Of a DNA stretch of 64,000 bases, positions 25,498-34,109 are shown one piece after another. The notes below the pieces were generated by a model. It saw only the letters and a program-made list of their open reading frames with translations, was not told the origin of the DNA and did no database searches. The translations under genes were made by a program, and so were the position numbers. This DNA is from Enterocloster aldenensis (GTDB lineage Bacteria > Bacillota > Clostridia > Lachnospirales > Lachnospiraceae): NCBI RefSeq assembly GCF_003434055.1, contig NZ_QVEX01000007.1:124001-188000 (forward strand). Reading direction: 5' to 3'. Numbering within the stretch: the first letter of the stretch is position 1; the number at the start of each line of letters is the position of its first letter.

Positions 25498-26886
25498 ATG
25501 TCAGTGTTAAAAAGAGAATATGGAAAAGAGCAGCCTTATATAGGATGCGGCATGTTTAAGATAAGGCTGCCCTTCATCCATTTCCGATTTACGGGGCCGG
25601 AAGCAATTACCGGCCTCTGCAACAGCGTCACCTCCCTGGCGGCCATTGCCACCCTGGTGGGGATACTGGGAATTGAAAACCGGCAGGCGTGGGCAGTGAT
25701 TGTATTCAGCTGCCTGGCCTACTGCCTCCACTGGCTGCTGGGGGATGCCACGGTTGGCGGATGGATTACCCCGGCCCTTGCCCTGGTAATTGTATTTCTC
25801 AACGGTTACGGGGAAGGTATCCCCAGGATGCAGGCCATGGGCGCCCTTCAGATAGAGCTTGGGGTCCTGTTCATCGTGCTGGGAGTGACCGGATGCGCCA
25901 GGAAGATTACGGGTATGGTACCGCCTTCCATCAAAGCAGGTATTGTCATGGGGACCGCGGTCACCGCGGCTTTCAGCCAGTTCAAGGAAGGGGCGGGGTT
26001 ATATACCTATCCCATCACCATCTTTGCCGGGTCCATGGTAGTATTCTACTTCATGTTCAGCACCTATTTTAAGAAGCATTCAGAGCGCATCCATTTGTTC
26101 CGTATCATGGGACGGTTTGCATTTGCCTGCGGCGTGTTCGTATGTCTCCTGGTAGGGGCGGTCACCGGAGAGATTGATTATTCCATGGTCAGTTTCACAC
26201 AGATTCTGGCCACGCCTGATTTTGCGGGGGCAATCCGCTCCATGTCGCCCTTTTACATCGGCTTCGCTCCTGCCGCAACCTGGTTTCAGGCCCTTCCCAT
26301 TGCTTTTGTGGCGTATATCATTGCCTTTGGGGATTTTATCACGGTTAAGCAGCTGGGTATGGACGCTGCCCGGGAGGATGAGCTGGTGGACTATAACACC
26401 AACAGGACCAATGTTGTATGCGGCCTGCGCAACCTGTTCCTGGGCCTTTTGACCCCGTTTCCTCCTTTGGGAGGGCCTATGAGCGCCCCGTACGCGGTTT
26501 CCACGTTCCAGCGGTATAAGAACTCAGGCAGGGAAGGCATGGACAGCATATGGGACGGGTATGGCACCAACATGATCCTGGCAGTAATCGGCCTGTTCTG
26601 CTACCCGCTTTATCTGGTGGCGCTGGCCGGTTCAGGGGCAGTCCTGGCGGTTCTGGTCATGATCCAGGGTTATGTGTGCACCCAGATAGCTGTTTCCCTT
26701 GCAGGGGATAAGACGGACCTGGGTATTGCCGGTATGATGTCAGGGGTCATGGTGGCCAGAGGAGGGGCATGGGGGATCGGTATCGGAATCCTTCTTTACT
26801 TCCTTTTGTGCGGACCGGAAAAAATCAGGCAGGATTACCAGTTCAACCTGCAAAAACAGAAAGAGGAGGATGAGGTGTTGCAATGA
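25498..26886 (+). CDS. polytopic permease, distantly NCS2/xanthine-uracil-like
   Basis: The 462-residue membrane protein has about 12 helices. GDATVGGWITPALALVIVFL, VPPSIKAGIVMGTAVTAAF and FPPLGGPMSAPYAVSTF sit where NCS2-type transporters have their substrate helices, but the usual purine/uracil signatures are absent. It may therefore carry an organic acid and act beside the MFS protein, or export a product. ATG 25498 lies 28 bp after the alcohol dehydrogenase; GGAGG is present upstream. Its end overlaps the second CoA-transferase by 4 bp. Membrane transporter: sure. Family: moderate. Confidence 0.6.
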   Translation: MSVLKREYGKEQPYIGCGMFKIRLPFIHFRFTGPEAITGLCNSVTSLAAIATLVGILGIENRQAWAVIVFSCLAYCLHWLLGDATVGGWITPALALVIVFLNGYGEGIPRMQAMGALQIELGVLFIVLGVTGCARKITGMVPPSIKAGIVMGTAVTAAFSQFKEGAGLYTYPITIFAGSMVVFYFMFSTYFKKHSERIHLFRIMGRFAFACGVFVCLLVGAVTGEIDYSMVSFTQILATPDFAGAIRSMSPFYIGFAPAATWFQALPIAFVAYIIAFGDFITVKQLGMDAAREDELVDYNTNRTNVVCGLRNLFLGLLTPFPPLGGPMSAPYAVSTFQRYKNSGREGMDSIWDGYGTNMILAVIGLFCYPLYLVALAGSGAVLAVLVMIQGYVCTQIAVSLAGDKTDLGIAGMMSGVMVARGGAWGIGIGILLYFLLCGPEKIRQDYQFNLQKQKEEDEVLQ

Positions 26887-28172
26887 TTGGATTAGAGGGA
26901 ATAAAGGTAGTGGATCTGACCGCCTATGTGGCAGCGCCTGCATGTCCGCGGATTTTAGGTGAGATGGGCGCCACCGTGTATAAGGTGGAACCCTTTGTGG
27001 GGGATGAGCAGCGTACCCAGGGAGCCAGCTGGGGGATGAAGTCCAAGACGGAATTCGATGACCAGGCTTATGATCTGAGCTCCATGAATAAGCAGTGGCT
27101 CAGCATCAACCTGAAGACGGCCCAGGGACAGGCGTTCATTTACCGTCTCATAGGGGATTCGGATATCGTGGTTACCAGCTTCAGGGACCCTGCCCTTAAA
27201 CGGCTGGGCCTTGACTATGAAACCCTAAGCAGCAAGTTCCCCCACATTGTCTTCGGACAGATGCGGGGGTATGGGGAACGGGGGCCTGAGCGGGATTCCA
27301 AAGGATTTGACGCCACCTCCTATTCATCCAGGGGCGGCCTGGTCATGGCCTTCCCGCAAAAGGGGGAGCATTTTGAGCCGGCCAATGTGCCGGTGGCGTT
27401 TGGGGACTGGAATGCCTCCGTGGCCCTTACGGCAGGTATCCTGGCAGCCCTGGTGCGCAGGCTCAGGTGCGGTAAGGGGGACAAGGTCGTAGTCAACCTC
27501 TACCACTGCGCCATATGGGGGATGTCAAGCGCCGTGGCAGTATCCCAGCAGGGAGGGGAGTATCCGCGCTCAAGGAAAGAGGTGCCCTGCCCCACCAACA
27601 ACTGCTACCGTTCCAGGGACGGGATTTGGTTCCTGATGTGTTTTGGCCATTACAACAAATATTTTGAACTGGTCATGAAGGTCATAGGGCTGGAGCATCT
27701 GATTGGGAATAAGGAATATGACACCCTGGAGGTGCTTAACGAGACAGGGAACAACGTGCAGATGATTGCGTGGATGGAGGAAGCCTTTGCAAAGAAGGAT
27801 TTTGAGTACTGGGAAAAGGCCTTTAAGGAAAATGACATCCCGTTCCAGAAGTGCTTTACCATGGATGATATCCTGAATGACGAGGAGGCTTATGCCAACG
27901 ATATCCTGAGGAAGATCCACTATGATTCCCTGGGGGAGGTCAGCGTGCCTACCAGTCCTATCCGCCTAAGAAGCGTAGGTGATCCGGTCCTCTTCCGGTC
28001 CAGGCCCATCGGGGCTGACACCAGGAAGGTGATGGAGGAATATGGATACAGCCCCAAAGAGATTACCCGTCTGGAGCAGGAAGGGGCGGTAAAATGCTAT
28101 GACGGCCCGCCCATGCCCGACAGTGTGACGGCGCTCAGCCATGGCCCTGGCTTTGAAGGAACAGGAAACTGA
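26883..28172 (+). CDS. class III CoA-transferase (CaiB/BaiF family), second copy
   Basis: The 429-residue protein begins LEGIKVVDLTAYVAAPACPRILGEMGATVYKVEP and has QWLSINLKTAQGQAFIYRLI and the FGQMRGYGERGPE loop. The catalytic Asp is expected just after, in SKGFDATSYSSRGG (about residue 143). It is clearly different from the first copy at 22330, so the two probably serve different steps or acid pairs, such as substrate activation and product release. The 4-bp overlap with the permease shows coupling. A hairpin follows at 28182. Confidence 0.87.
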   Translation: MIGLEGIKVVDLTAYVAAPACPRILGEMGATVYKVEPFVGDEQRTQGASWGMKSKTEFDDQAYDLSSMNKQWLSINLKTAQGQAFIYRLIGDSDIVVTSFRDPALKRLGLDYETLSSKFPHIVFGQMRGYGERGPERDSKGFDATSYSSRGGLVMAFPQKGEHFEPANVPVAFGDWNASVALTAGILAALVRRLRCGKGDKVVVNLYHCAIWGMSSAVAVSQQGGEYPRSRKEVPCPTNNCYRSRDGIWFLMCFGHYNKYFELVMKVIGLEHLIGNKEYDTLEVLNETGNNVQMIAWMEEAFAKKDFEYWEKAFKENDIPFQKCFTMDDILNDEEAYANDILRKIHYDSLGEVSVPTSPIRLRSVGDPVLFRSRPIGADTRKVMEEYGYSPKEITRLEQEGAVKCYDGPPMPDSVTALSHGPGFEGTGN

Positions 28173-28181
28173 TAAAAGGGT

Positions 28182-28213
28182 TTTTGCCCCGCGGGAAGAT
28201 GCGCGGGGCAAAA
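28182..28213. terminator. hairpin between operon 1 enzymes and lysR
   Basis: TTTTGCCCCGCG pairs over 12 bp with CGCGGGGCAAAA. No T run follows on the plus strand, so it may only reduce read-through into the LysR gene or stabilise the upstream message. Confidence 0.55.
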
Positions 28214-28249
28214 GCCCTGCAGGTGCTTCGATAAGGAGGTATTTTGTAA

Positions 28250-29152
28250 ATGAATCTTTCGCAGCTGTACTATTTCCGCAAACTGGCTGAAGTGCAGCAT
28301 TATACAAAGGCGGCCCAGGAACTTTACATCACCCAGCCCAGTCTCAGCGCTTCCATCCTGTCCCTGGAAAGGGATCTGGGCATCGACCTGTTCCAGCGGG
28401 AAGGACGGGGGGTAAAGCTGACCAAATACGGACGTGATTTTTATGTCCATGTATGCAAGGCCCTGGTTGAACTGGAGGTGGGGATTGACAATGCAAAAGA
28501 AAACTCCGGGACCATAGGAGGCGTGATTGATGTGGCATGCATACCCACGCTGTGCGGGGATTTCCTGCCCCGCTCCATTAACAGCTATATGCAGGAATGC
28601 AACCCCACGGTTAAGTTCAACGTATTCAACGGCATGACGCCGGCCATTGTGGAGGGGGTCAGGTCGGATGCATACGATGTGGGGTTCTGCTCCATGTCGG
28701 AAGGGGAGACAGACCTGTGCTTCACCCCGATCCTGTCCCAGGAATATGCCACCATTGTCAATAAGAAGCATCCCCTGGCATCCCTTGCCGGCCAGCCCAT
28801 GAAGCTGGAGGACCTGGAGCCCTATGAAATCCTTACTTATCCGGAAAACAGCCCTGTGGGCAGAATCATTAAAAAGGAACTGAGGAAGCATAACCTGAAG
28901 GCCACCCACTATGGTTATGACGAGACCACCATCGGAGGATATACTGCCATCAACCAGGTGGTTGCCATTGTGGCCGACACGATGCTTCTTAAGCAGTTTG
29001 ACAACCTGGTCCACCTTAAGGTGGAGCTGGAGGCGGAAGCCAGGCTGGTTTATATGGTTTACCACAGGAACAACTATCTGACGCCGGCCGTGAAAAATTA
29101 TATCCAGCATGTGCTGGACAAGGGGCCGGAATTCGGCAGCGTCCCCACTTAA
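28250..29152 (+). CDS. LysR family regulator, likely activator of both catabolic operons
   Basis: The 300-residue LysR protein has its winged helix-turn-helix at about residues 1-60 (MNLSQLYYFRKLAEVQHYTKAAQELYITQPSLSASI). The inducer-binding domain follows from about 90. ATAAGGAGG precedes ATG 28250. It ends operon 1 and lies next to the operon 2 control region. GTGCAC elements stand at the same distance from both operon promoters, which makes this protein the best candidate to bind them. The CoA-transferase neighbours suggest that the inducer is the acid or its CoA ester. The target sites are inferred. Confidence 0.87.
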   Translation: MNLSQLYYFRKLAEVQHYTKAAQELYITQPSLSASILSLERDLGIDLFQREGRGVKLTKYGRDFYVHVCKALVELEVGIDNAKENSGTIGGVIDVACIPTLCGDFLPRSINSYMQECNPTVKFNVFNGMTPAIVEGVRSDAYDVGFCSMSEGETDLCFTPILSQEYATIVNKKHPLASLAGQPMKLEDLEPYEILTYPENSPVGRIIKKELRKHNLKATHYGYDETTIGGYTAINQVVAIVADTMLLKQFDNLVHLKVELEAEARLVYMVYHRNNYLTPAVKNYIQHVLDKGPEFGSVPT

Positions 29153-29199
29153 GGCTCCTGCGGTGCAGGGCAATGGCGGGACCGGCCCCTGACCGGGAT

Positions 29200-29597
29200 T
29201 CAGATGGGGTCGAACAGGAACATGGTAAAGGTGGCGTCCGCCACGGTCTTTCCCTCCGGGGTGGTAATCACCACATGATGGATTGCGGTTTTGCTTCCCT
29301 TGTGCACCGCGTCTGCCTGCACGTACAGTTTGCCTGAATCAACGCTCTTAATAAAGTGGATGCAGCCCTGCTGGGTTACATTGGACACTTCGTACGCATA
29401 GGTGGCCATGCCGGCCGCCATGTCGCAGAGTGTAAAAATCACTCCCCATGAAGGTTTCCGTAAAGATTCAGGGAACATGGAAGGATGTCAAGGCCCAGTT
29501 TGGCATGGCCCGGTGCGATTTCCAGGATCTGTGCATGCTCCACTCCTGCCAGGGGCTGGATATGGCGGCGGATGCCTTCCAATATGTCCTGTCTCAT
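29200..29597 (-). pseudogene. PaaI-type hotdog thioesterase, broken by a frameshift
   Basis: From ATG 29597 (AGGAGG upstream) the frame reads MRQDILEGIRRHIQPLAGVE and on to NLYGNLHGE, then stops at 29439. The sequence continues in another frame as VIFTLCDMAAGMATYAYE through to the stop at 29200. Adding one G to the GGGG tract (CCCC at 29444-29447 on the plus strand) restores LHGGVIFTL, the normal active-site segment of PaaI/YbgC-like acyl-CoA thioesterases, and a 132-residue protein of usual length. So this is either a real inactivation, a slippage or phase-variable site, or a sequencing error. In working form it would hydrolyse acyl-CoA and could relieve CoA trapping by the flanking operons. 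A restart inside the second frame is possible but would lack the N-terminal helix. Confidence 0.8.
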
Positions 29598-29658
29598 GTC
29601 ATCAATACCTCCTGTTTTCATTGATTACTGATGGGGACAATATATCATACAATGTTGA

Positions 29659-29758
29659 TGTGCACAATAGAAAATGGAAATCATAGGCATAATCTATAGA
29701 TTGTGCACAAAACTTGGGGAAAGGCCGATTGGATATGTGAAACAATATATATTATAAT
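29659..29758 (+). promoter_or_regulatory. operators and promoter of catabolic operon 2
   Basis: TGTGCACAAT (29659-29668) and ATTGTGCACA (29700-29709) form an inverted pair, each built on a GTGCAC palindrome with centres 43 bp apart. The second GTGCAC (29703) is 20 nt from TTGGAT (29729-29734), followed by 18 nt and TATAAT (29753-29758). AATCTATAGATT (29691-29702) is another perfect palindrome overlapping the second site. The layout matches LysR recognition and activation sites and copies the operon 1 promoter. Confidence 0.7.
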
Positions 29759-29820
29759 GGAATCATCAAGAGATTGTTAAAAAATTGATTAAAACAAATA
29801 TAATAAGGAGGAATTACCCT

Positions 29821-31005
29821 ATGAGCAAATTATCACCCCAGCAGTTTAAGGATTATCTGATGCAGATCCGCAGGCTTGCAGAAGGCCCTTTGGAGGAAAT
29901 CCAGAAAGAAGTGGAAGTTACCAACAAGTTCCCCCAGGAGTTTTACGACCTGGCCATTGAGAATGATTTATACCGCTGCGCGCTTCCCGAAGAATACGGC
30001 GGATATGGGTTGTCGGAGCTGGAAATCCTTCAGGTACAGGAGGAATTTTCCAGGGGACCGGGCGGAATGAGGATGCATCTGCATTATGCAATGGATCTGA
30101 ACTGGAGGATCCTGGACGATTATGGAAATGAAGAGTTAAAGGCAGAGTACATGCCTAAATTCCAGGATAAGACCGTGTTTACCTGTTTCGCACTGACAGA
30201 AGCCACCGGAGGAACCGGCGCAGACCTGCACACAACCGCGGTAAGGGACGGGGACAGCTACATCTTAAATGGTGAGAAGACCCTGATTTCCCATACGGAC
30301 TGCTGTGAATTTGCATATGTAATCGCAGTGACTAATCCGGATTCGGATAAGGCCGACCGTTTATCCGCATTCTTTGTTCCCATGGACGCCCCGGGCTTTG
30401 AAGTGATTAACATGCCCCATATGATGGGATGCAGGGGAGCGGGCCATGGGGACCTTAAGTTCACCAACTGCCGCATTGATAAAAAATACCTGCTGGGCCA
30501 GGAAGGACAGGGGCTTGAAATTGCACTCCATTCCTTATCTGTTTCCAGGGCACATATCGCTGCCAGCAATCTGGGGATGGCCCAGAGGATGCTTGAGATG
30601 TCCTTAAAGTATGCGGCTGACCGCGTGACCTTTGGCAAACCCATTGCCACACGCCAGGCGATAAAGATGAAGATTGCCAATATGCAGATGAACATCCATG
30701 CCCTGCGCTGTATGGTATATGATTTTGCAAAGGATTATGAGGTGAAGGCAGACGGAACGTACATAGAAGAAAAGGCTGCCATGTGCAAACTGTTCAGCAT
30801 TGATACCGTAAGGCTGGTAAGCGATGAGATGCTGGAAATCTTCGGAGGCGTTGGTTACTTTGAGGATAATCCTTATGGTCCGGTTGAGCGCATGTACCGG
30901 GACTGCCGCGCCATGTGGCTGGAGGAAGGCGCCCCCACCGTACAGCGCATTACCATTGCAAAGAGCGCGGTTAAATTCGGCGGTCAGGTAGAGTATGTAA
31001 TCTGA
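29821..31005 (+). CDS. acyl-CoA dehydrogenase family protein, first copy
   Basis: The 394-residue flavoenzyme has an N-terminal helical domain, the FTCFALTEATGGTGAD FAD/substrate loop, NGEKTLISHTDCCEFAYVIA in the middle beta domain and FGKPIATRQAIKMKIANM in the C-terminal helices. LEEGAPTVQR near residue 375 aligns with the family YEGTxQIQR motif, so the catalytic Glu is kept. It either desaturates an acyl-CoA or, run in reverse with EtfAB, reduces an enoyl-CoA as CaiA and AcdA do. ATG 29821 with AAGGAGG is preferred to the earlier in-frame ATG. First gene of operon 2. Confidence 0.87.
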   Translation: MSKLSPQQFKDYLMQIRRLAEGPLEEIQKEVEVTNKFPQEFYDLAIENDLYRCALPEEYGGYGLSELEILQVQEEFSRGPGGMRMHLHYAMDLNWRILDDYGNEELKAEYMPKFQDKTVFTCFALTEATGGTGADLHTTAVRDGDSYILNGEKTLISHTDCCEFAYVIAVTNPDSDKADRLSAFFVPMDAPGFEVINMPHMMGCRGAGHGDLKFTNCRIDKKYLLGQEGQGLEIALHSLSVSRAHIAASNLGMAQRMLEMSLKYAADRVTFGKPIATRQAIKMKIANMQMNIHALRCMVYDFAKDYEVKADGTYIEEKAAMCKLFSIDTVRLVSDEMLEIFGGVGYFEDNPYGPVERMYRDCRAMWLEEGAPTVQRITIAKSAVKFGGQVEYVI

Positions 31006-31037
31006 ATATCCGGCCGGGACACATAGCCTTACATCCC

Positions 31038-31068
31038 ACATGGACAGGGCCGGCAGCCCTGTCCATGT
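31038..31068. other. stable hairpin between the two dehydrogenase genes
   Basis: ACATGGACAGGGC pairs perfectly over 13 bp with GCCCTGTCCATGT around a five-base loop. No T run follows, so an RNA processing or stabilising element is more likely than a terminator. Confidence 0.55.
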
Positions 31069-31139
31069 ATATTCCGGCAGGGCCGGCGGCCAGGGAGAGG
31101 GAAGGCGGTTCATCATAAAGAGAGGGAAGGGGAAAGAAA

Positions 31140-32282
31140 ATGGCATTACTATATACAGAGGAACAAAAGGAACTCATTGCCCTGGTCCGGGATATGGCGG
31201 AACATGAAATCAAGCCCTATGTCCAGGAAGCGGACGAAAAGGGAGAGTGCCCCAGGGAACTGTTTGACTGGGGGTTTAAGATGGGCCTGCACATGCTGGA
31301 AATACCGGCCCAGTATGGCGGGACCGGCTTAAGCTACGAGACCACGGCCATGATTTTTGAGGAACTGGCAAAGGTGGACGCCGGTTATGCAATCACCTTT
31401 GTGACAACCTTTGTGGCGCTGCGCAACGTAATCCTGGCCGGGACACCGGAACAGGCACAGTATTTTGCGGATATCATCAACAGGGGAAGCTTTGCCGGAT
31501 TTGCCCTGACAGAGCCTAACGCGGGCTCGGACCCGGCAGGCATCCGGGGAAGTGCTGTGCTGGACAGGGATGAGTATGTGCTCAATGCCACCAAGACATT
31601 CATTACCAACGGCGCCCTGTCAGATATCTATGTGGGCTTTTTTAAAACCAGCCCGGAAGCAGGACACAAGGGTATCTCAGCCTTTATCATTGACAGGAAC
31701 ACGCCTGGGGTATCGGTGGGCGCCCATGAAAACAAGATGGGGCTCAGGCTTTCCAATACAACGGACCTGATTTTTGAAAATGTAAGGGTTCCCAAGGACC
31801 GCATGCTGGGCCCGGAAGGCTCTGGCTTTAAACTGGCATTGAATGCCCTTAACCTGTCCCGGGCCTTTGTTGCCACCCTGGCCGTGGGAATCATGCAGAG
31901 GGCGCTGGATGAGGCCGTCAAATACGCAAAGGAGCGCAAGCAGTTCAATACCCCTATTATTAATTTCCAGATGGTCCAGGCCCTGTTGGCCGACATGGCA
32001 ATCAAGGTTGAAGCTTCCAGATGCCTTGTCAACAATACAATGAGGATGATGGATGCGGGCAGCCTGGTCCAGAAGGAAGGTTCCATTACCAAGACCTTTG
32101 TCACGGACTGCGCCCAGGAAGTCACGTCCAACGCAGTACAGGTCTTTGGCGGATACGGATACAGCCGGGAATACCCGGTTGAAAAGCTGATGCGGGATGT
32201 GAAGGTATTCCAGATTTTTGAAGGCACCAACCAGATCCAGCGTATGACCATAGCAAATGTCCTGAACAAGGAATACAAATAG
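31140..32282 (+). CDS. acyl-CoA dehydrogenase family protein, second copy
   Basis: The 380-residue enzyme is a canonical short-chain-type member: FAGFALTEPNAGSDPAG FAD loop, LNATKTFITNGALSD, FGGYGYSREYPVEKLMRD and the catalytic Glu in FEGTNQIQRM near residue 365. It is only distantly like the first copy. Two unlike dehydrogenases in one operon could act on successive intermediates or form a hetero-oligomer, as in some steroid-degrading FadE pairs; the latter is only a possibility. It lies 134 bp after copy one, beyond a hairpin, and 10 bp before etfB. Confidence 0.9.
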   Translation: MALLYTEEQKELIALVRDMAEHEIKPYVQEADEKGECPRELFDWGFKMGLHMLEIPAQYGGTGLSYETTAMIFEELAKVDAGYAITFVTTFVALRNVILAGTPEQAQYFADIINRGSFAGFALTEPNAGSDPAGIRGSAVLDRDEYVLNATKTFITNGALSDIYVGFFKTSPEAGHKGISAFIIDRNTPGVSVGAHENKMGLRLSNTTDLIFENVRVPKDRMLGPEGSGFKLALNALNLSRAFVATLAVGIMQRALDEAVKYAKERKQFNTPIINFQMVQALLADMAIKVEASRCLVNNTMRMMDAGSLVQKEGSITKTFVTDCAQEVTSNAVQVFGGYGYSREYPVEKLMRDVKVFQIFEGTNQIQRMTIANVLNKEYK

Positions 32283-32292
32283 AAGGGGGATT

Positions 32293-33084
32293 ATGATGAA
32301 GATTGTTGTATGTGTAAAACAGGTCCCGGATACAACAGAGATAAAGATTGATCCGGTAAAGAATACATTGATACGCACCGGCGTTCCCAGCATTTTAAAT
32401 CCCTTTGACAGGAATGCGGTGGAAACAGCCCTTCAGCTTAAGGATACCTACGGCGCAAGCGTGACTGTCCTGTCCATGGGGCCGCCTCAGGCCAAGGCGG
32501 TGCTGAGGGAAGCGCTTTCCATGGGCGCGGACCGTGCTTATCTGATTACGGACCGCGCGTTCGGCGGCTCTGATACCTATGCCACCAGCTATATATTATC
32601 CAGCGCCATCAGGCACCTGGGACCCTTTGACGTGGTTCTGGGAGGCAAGCAGGCCATTGACGGGGACACGGGGCAGACAGCACCCAGTATTGCGGAGCAT
32701 CTGGATATGATACGCCTCACCTATATCATGTCCATGGAAATAGAGGGGGATAAGGTAATCGCGAAACGTCAGGTGGAAGAGGGCGTGGAGGTCATTGAAG
32801 CAAGGCTTCCCGTGCTGTGCACTGCCACCAAGGAGACCAATAAGCCGCGTTACGCAACCATTCGGGGAAAACTGGAATCCCTGAAGGCTGAGATACCGGA
32901 ACTGACCCTTGAAGATATGAAGGATATCATTGACACCACGAAAATCGGATTAAAAGGCTCGCCCACCAAGGTGAAGGCAACCTTTACCCCAAAACGCACA
33001 GCCACCGGGGTACGCATAGAGGGAGGCCCGCAGAAGATGGCGGCGTCGCTCCTGGACTGTCTTAAAGAGTCGAAGGTACTGTAG
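32293..33084 (+). CDS. etfB: electron transfer flavoprotein subunit beta
   Basis: EtfB of 263 residues. It opens MKIVVCVKQVPDTTEIKIDP and has the FDRNAVETALQLKDTYGASVTVLSMGP and GGKQAIDGDTGQTAPSIAEHL nucleotide-binding segments. With EtfA it carries electrons to or from the acyl-CoA dehydrogenases next door; in anaerobes some such complexes bifurcate electrons between NADH and ferredoxin. Sequence alone does not settle bifurcation here. ATG at 32293 or 32296 is possible. The gene is in tight order acd-etfB-etfA. Confidence 0.94.
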   Translation: MMKIVVCVKQVPDTTEIKIDPVKNTLIRTGVPSILNPFDRNAVETALQLKDTYGASVTVLSMGPPQAKAVLREALSMGADRAYLITDRAFGGSDTYATSYILSSAIRHLGPFDVVLGGKQAIDGDTGQTAPSIAEHLDMIRLTYIMSMEIEGDKVIAKRQVEEGVEVIEARLPVLCTATKETNKPRYATIRGKLESLKAEIPELTLEDMKDIIDTTKIGLKGSPTKVKATFTPKRTATGVRIEGGPQKMAASLLDCLKESKVL

Positions 33085-33099
33085 AAAGGGGGAAGTATC

Positions 33100-34101
33100 A
33101 TGGGTTATGAACAATATAAGGACGTATGGGTATTTATAGAATGTTTTGAAGGAACCCCCAAAAATGTCGGACTGGAGCTTTTGGGGCAGGGCAGGAAGCT
33201 GGCAGAGGGACTGGGCCAGCAGCTGTGCGCAGTGGTAATCGGAAAAGATGTGGAGCAGGGCATCCGGGAAGCGGAAAAACATGGAGCAGACAAGATTTAT
33301 GTGGTGCAGGGGGATGAGTACCAGCATTATTCCGCGGACGGATACGGATACGCTTTCCTTCAGCTTTGCAGGAAATACAGCCCCAATACCATACTGGTGG
33401 GAGCAACCATCAACGGCAGGGACCTGGGTTCCAAGCTTGCGGTAAGCCTTCATACCGGCCTGACCGCGGATTGTACGGCGCTCAGTGTGGAGGAGACTGG
33501 CAATGTGGTATGGGAGCGGCCTGCCTTTGGCGGCAACCTGTACGCACAGATCCTCTGCAGCGACACACGTCCCCAGATGGGAACCGTAAGGCCCGGCGCA
33601 TTTAAGAAGCCGGCTCCGGTGGAGGGGAACCATGCAGCGGTCATACGGGAGGACATCCATGCAAAAGACATCCGTACCCAGGTGGTGGATTTTATAAAGG
33701 CCTGTGAGGACGGCACCATACCGGTGGGTGAGGCGGATGTGGTTGTGTCCGGCGGACGCGGCATGAAGAACCCGGAAAACTTTGAAATACTCAAGGAACT
33801 GGCCGGCCTCTTAGGCGGCACGGTGGGCTGCTCCAGGGCTGCCGTGGATTCGGGCTGGATGCCCCAGTCCAGGCAGGTGGGACAGACCGGCTCCACGGTG
33901 ACACCCAAATTATATATTGCCTGCGGGATTTCCGGCGCGGTCCAGCACGTGGCGGGTATGAGCGGGTCAGGCACCATTGTGGCCATTAACAAGGATGCCT
34001 CCGCCCCCATATTCGAGGTGGCGGATTACTGCCTGGTAGGGGATCTGTTTGAGATTGTCCCTGCCCTGATTAAGGAGTTAAAAGCCAGGAAGCAGGCCTG
34101 A
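33100..34101 (+). CDS. etfA: electron transfer flavoprotein subunit alpha
   Basis: EtfA of 333 residues. The C-terminal FAD domain shows GGRGMKNPENFEILKELA, GCSRAAVDSGWMP with QVGQTGSTVTPKLYIACGISGAVQHVAGM, and IVAINKDASAPIFEVADYCLVGD, all classic EtfA signatures. No ferredoxin domain is fused at the N-terminus. It starts 15 bp after etfB with AAAGGGGGAAG upstream and forms the heterodimer serving the two acyl-CoA dehydrogenases. Confidence 0.95.
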   Translation: MGYEQYKDVWVFIECFEGTPKNVGLELLGQGRKLAEGLGQQLCAVVIGKDVEQGIREAEKHGADKIYVVQGDEYQHYSADGYGYAFLQLCRKYSPNTILVGATINGRDLGSKLAVSLHTGLTADCTALSVEETGNVVWERPAFGGNLYAQILCSDTRPQMGTVRPGAFKKPAPVEGNHAAVIREDIHAKDIRTQVVDFIKACEDGTIPVGEADVVVSGGRGMKNPENFEILKELAGLLGGTVGCSRAAVDSGWMPQSRQVGQTGSTVTPKLYIACGISGAVQHVAGMSGSGTIVAINKDASAPIFEVADYCLVGDLFEIVPALIKELKARKQA

Positions 34102-34109
34102 GGAACGTG

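Noticed and set aside
21058..29152. Bile acid 7-dehydroxylation (bai) operon
   Set aside because: CoA-transferase, SDR, MFS and ligase are shared types, but BaiCD/BaiH-like flavoenzymes and BaiE are absent, and the acyl-CoA dehydrogenases are not part of bai.
28097..29173. 358-codon open frame on the minus strand over the LysR gene
   Set aside because: It is antisense to a clear LysR gene with a good ribosome site, and its protein has no recognisable pattern; it results from codon bias of the true strand.
29200..29478. Intact short thioesterase starting at 29478
   Set aside because: The start MFPESLRKPSW comes from the wrong frame upstream of the shift; the true N-terminal part is in the other frame with a proper ribosome site.
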